Below are positions 57,703 through 64,000 of a stretch of 64,000 bases of DNA, in pieces. Location of the stretch: NCBI GenBank assembly GCA_033961575.1, contig CM066728.1, forward strand, positions 181,713,678 through 181,777,677. Direction: 5' to 3'. Position numbers and translations under genes: made by a program. The stretch is from Aselliscus stoliczkanus. Its lineage: Eukaryota > Chordata > Mammalia > Chiroptera > Hipposideridae. How positions within the stretch are numbered: the first letter of the stretch is position 1; each line of letters begins with the position of its first letter. The notes beneath the pieces were generated by a model that was given only the letters and a program-made list of their open reading frames with translations, had not been told where the DNA came from and did no database searches.

Positions 57703-58324
57703 AAACTTATAATACCTCAAATTCCATTGGGACGAATTCCCATCACAACAGATAGCTTTGTGTAATGAAAAGATTTTTCACCATCTCAGTTTGTGGGTTA
57801 AGAACTAATCCAAAAATCCAAGTCTGTCCTTTAATCAGTGAATAATGCACAATTCCGTAGTCCTCACTCTTTACATGTGAATAAGTCTTACCTAGTAGTG
57901 GAAGATTAAGGTATTAACTATTAAGGGAGGTATTAAGTAAGGTATTTCTAAAATTTGGTATTCATAAGCATCAGTGAATTAATGAAGCTCAGTAAAGATT
58001 TGAATTTCTCCTTCTTTTAACATTTCTGGCTGACATGTTGTCTTGGTAATTTCAAAACTCCCAGGTGACTGAAATTTTCAGAAGTACATATTGTTAGTTA
58101 TCAGTTGAAACTGGTTTTACATTTCATTTCCCATTTATATTGCTTTTTTTAAAATTAAGAATTGCTCATTTAACTTAATCATTTTCAATTTGGACTTGTA
58201 AATCATTTGGTTAGTCTTACAGCTTGAAGAGAGCTATATTTAGATCACCAGCATTTTCAACTTACAATTTTTCAGAAACTAACTAGACCTTAAGACTTGC
58301 ACACATTGTAATTAAAATATGAAT
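57700..58324. other. Unique DNA, no gene recognised
   Basis: AT-rich; nothing identified. Confidence 0.4.
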
Positions 58325-58805
58325 CATTTTGTCTTGGTTTGGCTTCCCAGAAAACAGCCTAAAACAAAGACTTCTGTGCAAGTAGCTTATTTTGGAAGTG
58401 ATTTCAAGAGTAAGGGACTGGGGAGAGTGAGACAGGAATGTGGAACTCCAATATGAGGGTGTGTTATTGAAGTTGTTGTTGTCATCAGTGGGAGCCTAGA
58501 ATTCCCTCAAACCTCTGGAGAACCTTAAAGGTTCAGTTTAAGCAATTCTCCAGGTGATTCCTTCCCATCTTCCTTGAATTCCTAGATCACCCTGTTATAA
58601 GTCTGACTTATTTGAGGGTTGACCCCAGAGGCCTTTAGGGCACATCTGGGCTGCCCAACACAGAGTCAGTGAAGGTTCTGAGGCAGGAGGTGAGAAGGTG
58701 CTCATAGTGAGTTGTGTCTGAGTTTGTACGGAACTGTCCACAGCTCCTTGGCTGAAATCAGAAGTGGTCTGAGGGATTTTGCTGTAGGGGCCAAAGGTAG
58801 CTGCT
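58325..58805 (+). repeat. Possible ancient LTR or other old repeat
   Basis: 'ggcttcccagaaaacagcct..gcaagtagcttattttggaagtgat' is reminiscent of an old eutherian dispersed repeat. Class not assigned. Confidence 0.35.
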
Positions 58806-58874
58806 GACTATCTATACTCCTGTGGATGGAGTAAATGTATACAGATACATTCTCACAAATTAGCATGTAGAATG

Positions 58875-58875
<1 letters not shown>

Positions 58876-58908
<33 letters not shown>

Positions 58909-58932
58909 TTATCAATTATTATTATTATCACT
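58876..58932. repeat. (ATT)n microsatellite
   Basis: Impure ATT repeat, giving a poly-Ile minus-strand frame. Confidence 0.95.
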
Positions 58933-59349
58933 ATGAAGTGGGAATAGGTGGGTATGTAAGCCTGGGAGTCTTTTGCCCTGCCCAAGATGTAGTTGTAATT
59001 TGCAGAATCTAAAACTGAAAATAACTGTATTCTTTCTTCCTGGAATTCTCTTCCTATTGCTGCCCTCACCCTGTTAGTTTGTGCTTACATGGTCTGACCC
59101 ACCCTCAAATATAACGTTTCAAGGAAACATTTCTCAGATTCTTCTAGTTGGAAGTAATTTCTCCCCTTTTTGAACTGTAGTAGTCCTTGGTGATACCTTT
59201 TCAATGGCATTTATCAGAATCTGTCTTTCAGAAATCTGGCTATTTCATTCAACTCTCATTTCTGTGCTGTTTCTACTTTCTGGGTTGCCTTTATCCATTT
59301 TTAAAAACCTGGTTATTCTGAATTACTTTACAAAGTATATTTCGAATTC

Positions 59350-59485
59350 CCAAACATCCTTTAAGATTTAGCTTAGGCAACCAGATGACTTCTATCACCC
59401 CCACCCCCATCTTCATTGCACTCCAAGATTACCTTGTGCATGATTCTGTTTTAACATTTACTACGCTGTACTGTAATTTTAGGTT

Positions 59486-59535
<50 letters not shown>

Positions 59536-59725
59536 CACCATGTTTTTCAAGGGAATGTAGCCTGTTTTTCATTTAGCATTCATTGCCTTAACACAATACT
59601 TGTTCAATAAAATTAATGAGTTTTTATTTCCTCAACTAGACATCAAACTCCTCAAGGTTAGACATTATGTCTTATTCAACCCCGTATTTCACAGTCTACC
59701 ACAATGTCTTTCATAATACATGATT
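59350..59725 (+). repeat. L2 relic interrupted by (CA)n
   Basis: 'ctttaagatttagcttaggcaacc', 'aatacttgttcaataaaatt', 'ctcctcaaggttagacattatgtc' are L2-like. (CA)n at 59492-59533. Confidence 0.65.
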
Positions 59726-60620
59726 TAAAAATATTTGTGTAATGCTTAGGGGAAACCCCTAAAATCTTCTTTTGTCTCTCTAAGAAAATGGGGCTATAAA
59801 GACATCTCTGACTCAAGTTGTTGAGCATCTGTAAATTACATTTCTATTTAAGAAACTCTAGGTATAAAAACATTAATGACTCAAGTTGCTGGGTGTCTGC
59901 AGACAGCATTTCTTTTGTCAATTTTAAATCAAAATAGTGATTCAGGCTGTTTCAACAGAAGTGAAAAATGACACAACATGTAGATAATGCACTAGATGAG
60001 TCAAATTAAATATAGAATAGAAACCAATTTTGAAAGCACGCCTAGTCATTGCCTGCCTGGGGTTTCCCTTACAGTGTGTAGCAGTGTCCACAAAACAAAG
60101 GTATCTTGATTTACATTTTGTTGATAGAAGAGAGATTCACTTCATGTATTGCAAAATGGAGGTTTTACATTGATTATATTACAATAACTTTTGTAAAGCT
60201 TATGTTTTCACATAATTCTTCTTAATACTTATTTCCATTTTCCTTTCTCTATTATTTTTAGCTCAGCTTTAGAGGGATCTGAAATGCTCTTATAAATAAA
60301 CATATATTATATTTTTATTAGTGAGAAAAGGAATATGCAGAGGTTTTCAGGGTCAAACACAAAATTCTTAGTGTACAAATTATCATTCTCTTGAATATTG
60401 ACCAATTCTTTCTCTTTCTCTCTATATTTGAGTCTTTACTCTCATGTAAGTCTGACCTTTTTGTACTTTTAGGAAAAAACAGTTGTGCATATTTGAGAGA
60501 TGTTTTGGATTCTTTTAATGGGGAAGGGGGTAACTTTATATTCTATAGTGAAGTTGAGACTTAATAACTCCCAGGAGAAGTAACACCTGAACTTTATTGC
60601 ACACCAAGTTGTAAATGATG
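59726..60620. other. Unique DNA with a local internal duplication
   Basis: 'gactcaagttgttgagcatctg' (59810-59831) and 'gactcaagttgctgggtgtctg' (59879-59900) are a diverged ~70-bp-spaced duplication. No gene recognised. Confidence 0.45.
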
Positions 60621-60621
60621 G

Positions 60622-60623
<2 letters not shown>

Positions 60624-60662
<39 letters not shown>
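60624..60662. repeat. (CA)n microsatellite
   Basis: About 20 CA units, directly abutting the mariner MITE. Confidence 0.97.
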
Positions 60663-60666
<4 letters not shown>

Positions 60667-60788
60667 ATTCCAAAAAAATGTATACACATTTTAAGAAAGG
60701 AAAAAAATTGTATTAAAATTGTAATAATATATACCGATAACAAAAGATGAATACAAGTCACATGTATACCTTTTTTTGGCACCCCTGG
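60663..60788 (-). mobile_element. Mariner-derived MITE
   Basis: About 126 bp with imperfect inverted ends: 'ccaaaaaaatgtatacac' (60670-60687) against 'ggtatac..' reading in from 'ccaggggtgcc' on the minus strand (60788-60778). Its interior matches the 3' part of the 32.0-kb mariner ('acttgtatt.catctttt', 'ggtatatatt', 'cctttcttaaaatgtgta') but lacks the transposase piece. Confidence 0.85.
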
Positions 60789-61139
60789 TGCTTGACAGTG
60801 CAGGGCAGCTCTGATCCAAAGGGTATTAGCTGCCTGAGGTTAGTGAAGATAAGCAATTATACTCCAGCCAAAATAGTTACACCTGATAAATAATAAGTAA
60901 ATAAGGTCAGGGGTTCTCAACAAGAAAATTATATTTCTTTGTGTTTTGTTCAGGAATAATTCAAATTAACGTTTTTTTCAAAAGTCAAATATTTCTGGGA
61001 GGATTAAGTGTTGGGGTGTTTGTGCACACATGTGCATGAGCATATTATGATGCATGCCACTGGGACAGAATTAGAACTCTTCTTTACATTAACGCCAATT
61101 TATTCAAAACAAACACAGACACATATACATGCATGAATA

Positions 61140-61215
61140 TATATATTATTACAATTAATAATATATATTATGAATTACAATTAATACAATTAATTACAAT
61201 TAATAATATATTATT
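61140..61215. repeat. AT-rich cryptic repeat
   Basis: 'ttacaattaata' recurs four times with tatata runs; strongly self-complementary. Confidence 0.7.
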
Positions 61216-61379
61216 ATCACTGAATTGTATCTAGTCATTTTGAAAGAATATCTATTTAAGGGGCTAGGTGGGGAGGAGAGTAGATAATTTTGGAGCATGG
61301 AACACCTCCTAAAAAAAGCAAGCCTTGGCCTATCGTACGCAGGACCTTTGGAAAGCTTAGGATACATGGAAGACAACAA

Positions 61380-61570
61380 GAGTGGAAGTTCAGATGTGAT
61401 AGGATCCCAGGCTCACCATTTACAGCTGTGTGACTGCGGGTACATTGTTTAATCTCCCTGGGCCTTAGTTTGTTATGAATAACAGCAGGACAATCCCAAA
61501 GGATTGTTGTGCTAATTAAATGAGATTAATATATATAAATGCTTAGGGTATAAGCACTCAATAACTATTA
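61380..61570 (+). repeat. MIR relic
   Basis: 'cagctgtgtgactgcgggta', 'taatctccctgggccttag', 'gctaattaaatgagattaata', 'taagcactcaataactatta' are MIR in order. Confidence 0.85.
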
Positions 61571-62119
61571 GTCTCTACTCTCCTCCCCTTTTCCCTCCTC
61601 CTTTTTCTTTTCTTTTCCTTCATAGTCCCATGGTGGGTGGAAGGTAAGAATGTACCAGCAGATGCAAGACACATCGGAAAAAGAAGGCAGACAGATATAA
61701 GGGAAAATTTCAGTAAACCATGGTCTTTCTCTCACAATTCTGTTCACTCTGTCAACCATCATCTGTCCTGACATGGAGGAGGCTACAAGGACCACAGATT
61801 TCTCCACTATGAGGCTCTTAGCCTCATGTAACCATTCAGGCACTGAACTATAACGGTTCTCTAGAGGTTCTGGCAGCCTTCCTCCTTACACTGGGGCTGA
61901 AAGGTGAAAGCACCTTTGAGGCACCCAGTTCTCCAGACCCTCCGTTGTATCCTTAGATAAAGGAAATAACCAGGGTGTGAGCACCCCTGGGCCTGCTTCT
62001 CTCCAGAACACGTGTGTGGAGGGACAGACGACTCTCAGCGCCTGGTTGTTCATAACACCTGTGTATCATTTGGGGACTGCCTCCTCTTCCAATCTGGAAG
62101 CACATATACTCCAGGCAAA
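61571..62119. other. Unique DNA, no gene recognised
   Basis: A 91-codon minus-strand frame (61568-61843) ends in a Lys/Glu run from an A/G tract and shows no domain. Confidence 0.4.
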
Positions 62120-62317
62120 GTAGTTATAGCCAATAAATAGTGAGTATTCACTGTGTGCCAGGTGCTTTTCTAAGTGCATTCCATGTATTAAGTCCTTTCA
62201 TTTTCACAATTACCCTATGGAAGAGTTCGTGTTATTATCCCAGTTTGACAAATATGAAAACTAAGCCACAGAGAAGCAAAATTGCAGGATCAAGATTAAA
62301 CCTTGCCATTCTGGCTT
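62120..62317 (+). repeat. MIR relic
   Basis: 'attcactgtgtgccaggtgc', 'cacaattaccctatggaag', 'aactaagccacagagaagc' are classical MIR blocks. Confidence 0.85.
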
Positions 62318-62325
62318 CAGGGCCT

Positions 62326-62440
62326 CTTTTTTTGTTTTTATTGTTTAATTAAAGTTTATTGGGGCTAACAATTGTTAGTAAAGTTACATAGGTTTCAGGT
62401 GTACAATTTTGTAATACATCATCTATATATCACATTTTGG
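62326..62440 (-). mobile_element. L1: 5'-truncated L1 3' end
   Basis: Complement of the L1 3' end family at 34835-35036 ('aaagtttattggggctaacaattgttag', 'ataggtttcaggtgtacaa'). TSD cagggcct at 62318-62325 and 62441-62448. Confidence 0.85.
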
Positions 62441-62448
62441 CAGGGCCT

Positions 62449-62755
62449 ACTCTTAACAATTGTGCCTCTCAGAGCCCTCTACTCTACTCAGCTCCTTGAA
62501 GGCCCTCCCATCTGTGCTTACAAGGGCTGTTCAATTTTTAAGGCACTCCTTTCCCATTGACTCTTCACTTGGGTATCTTCTGTTAGCTTTAAAATTTAAT
62601 TCAGGCAATAAACCCCTATTGTACTCTATTGTATTTGATAACTTATTTTTCTCCTCCACCGGAGTGTTAGGTCTTTTTACCTATCCCTAGTCAATTGTGG
62701 GGTGCCTGGAACAAAGTGGGTGCTCAATAAAGTTTGTGGAATCAAAGAACGAATT
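62449..62755 (+). repeat. L2 LINE 3' relic
   Basis: 'ctcctccaccggagtgttaggtc' and 'ggggtgcctggaacaaagtgggtgctcaataaag' fit the L2 3' terminus. Confidence 0.75.
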
Positions 62756-62975
62756 GTGTATTGGGTTGAATTTCTTTCAAGGTATTAGTATGTAGACATA
62801 GCCAGCCATATATGGTTGCCATAAACCTTGAAGTTTGTAAAGGGCTAAAACACTTCACAGCTTTTATTTATGGAGAAGAGGCTAATAATTCCCCACCGGT
62901 TGCTTACTTTTCTAAGGAAAGAAGAAACCGGCAGCATGATTTCCGAGTCATGTTTACGGTGTAATTTCCCACTGT

Positions 62976-62994
62976 TTGGCACTAGGTGGCGCCC
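62976..62994 (+). promoter_or_regulatory. CTCF-like motif, plus orientation
   Basis: ttggcactaggtggcgcc fits the CTCF core (C[AC]ASYAGRKGGCRS with one mismatch), with an unusually CpG-retaining neighbourhood (62890-63030). Confidence 0.65.
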
Positions 62995-63310
62995 AGGAGC
63001 CTTGCAGGAACGCTCACAAGAAACGGAAAGTGCTATCAACTCTCTGCTTGTGTTTGAAATAATTTTAAAGATTATTCTTTTTCAGATTTGCAAACTGGTA
63101 CATTATTTGAGCCAGTTATTCAATTATATTCATTATCCATTGCATTTTTTTGCTCCACTGGTTCTCTTATTGTTTTTTAAATTGACTCGTAAGTATTCGT
63201 TTTCAATATTTAGGTGAAGGCTACATTTGGTCTTTGAGACTCAAATCCCAGTTATTTCCCTGCCCCAAACCCCAGTCTCCCCCGTTTTTTAGTGCAATGT
63301 GCAGACATCA

Positions 63311-63350
63311 AAGGTCTGATATGTGGAAAAAAGGTCTGATATGTGGAAAA
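63311..63350. repeat. Exact 20-bp tandem duplication
   Basis: aaggtctgatatgtggaaaa twice, no mismatch. Confidence 0.97.
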
Positions 63351-63499
63351 AAGACTAGTTGCGGGGAACTTTCTTTTTCTTTTTCCTTTTTTCTCCGTCT
63401 CTCTCCGTCCACTCCCTTCCCTGCCTCCTTTTAGCATTTTTGTAGGCCCAAAACAGTATACATCGTCAAAGGAAGTTGGTTCAACCTCGTAGTTCTGAC

Positions 63500-63592
63500 T
63501 CTGCTTTTGACTTGTCTTGTGATCTTGGTAAGCCATGTATTCTCTTTGGGCTTAGTATTTTCATCTGTAAAATGGCAAGAATGGGTGTCAAC
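63500..63592 (+). repeat. MIR relic
   Basis: 'gtgatcttggtaagccatg' and 'ttttcatctgtaaaatggcaag' are MIR core blocks. Confidence 0.75.
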
Positions 63593-64000
63593 TTGAAAGA
63601 CCATTAATATTTTGATTTTTCATAATTTTGCCCTTAAAATTCTTCTGCCATTAACTGAGTCTCTATGTCTTTGCCTAGCATGTATTCTTGACTTTTACTA
63701 GTTATTGGTAAATTATGCACTTTCATTAGGTATTCATTAATTATGGAGCACTAGGGACCTGTAATGCACCTTCTACATTGCCCCTAGCTCATTGTTGCTT
63801 TCCTGGAATTAGTTCTGTACAGGATACAGAGTTACTGTTAAGCCTATTTAGTCCAATTAAAGGAATACAATAATATAAATTCATGTTTCATTATATTGAC
63901 ACCCTAGGTTTTCCCCTTTATAATTAGTTTAGTGAGGCAGCCAATGTAGCCTCTAATTATTTCTTTATTTCTGTAGAATATGTGATAATATCCTTGCAGA
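63593..64000. other. Unique DNA to the window edge
   Basis: AT-rich, no feature recognised. Confidence 0.4.

Overview
This is non-coding DNA from a mammal, most likely a bat. It contains a young L1 LINE, ancient eutherian L1, L2 and MIR relics, Tc1/mariner fragments, and several tRNA-derived SINE families. One SINE, at 32.2 kb, has the tRNA-Ile-like head and body I recognise as bat VES-type. Recent L1 activity argues against a pteropodid. A rhinolophoid source is only a guess. I found no host protein-coding exon that I could defend, no functional tRNA or rRNA gene and no CRISPR array. The only intact coding sequence is L1 ORF1; most other open frames are repeat translations or chance.

Layout. 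0-1.7 kb: old L1 and MIR relics. 1.75-9.79 kb: a full-length, very young L1 with a perfect 14-bp target-site duplication (TSD), a 2.8-kb 5'UTR with tandem monomer-like units of about 200 bp, an intact ORF1, an ORF2 broken by one small deletion in the endonuclease domain, and a G-rich 3'UTR. 10.2-12.6 kb: three SINEs. 13.0-16.1 kb: an old L1 that lacks most of ORF2. 16-31 kb: relic L1s, SINEs, a twin-primed L1, a CpG-rich patch (29.3 kb) and a 5'-truncated young L1 (30.3 kb). 32.0-32.4 kb: an internally deleted mariner carrying a SINE. 34.6-36.5 kb: a second L1 on the minus strand with the same internal ORF2 deletion, itself carrying a nested L1 and a SINE. 37-64 kb: mostly unique DNA with MIR/L2 relics, more SINEs, many microsatellites, a mariner MITE (60.7 kb) and two CTCF-like motifs pointing away from each other (55.8 and 63.0 kb).

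How the parts relate. The L1s supply (by established knowledge) the reverse transcriptase and endonuclease that mobilise the SINEs; the TSDs, A-tails and TTTT/AA-like target sites fit this. Several elements look like parasites of parasites. An L1 derivative with an identical, out-of-frame ORF2 deletion occurs twice in opposite orientations. Long SINEs have given rise to short, head-only, A-tailed SINEs, one of which forms an Alu-like dimer. A mariner exists as two different deletion derivatives. These nested non-autonomous derivatives are the most interesting content.

Limits: family names for old repeats are by eye; boundaries without a TSD are good to about 20-50 bp.
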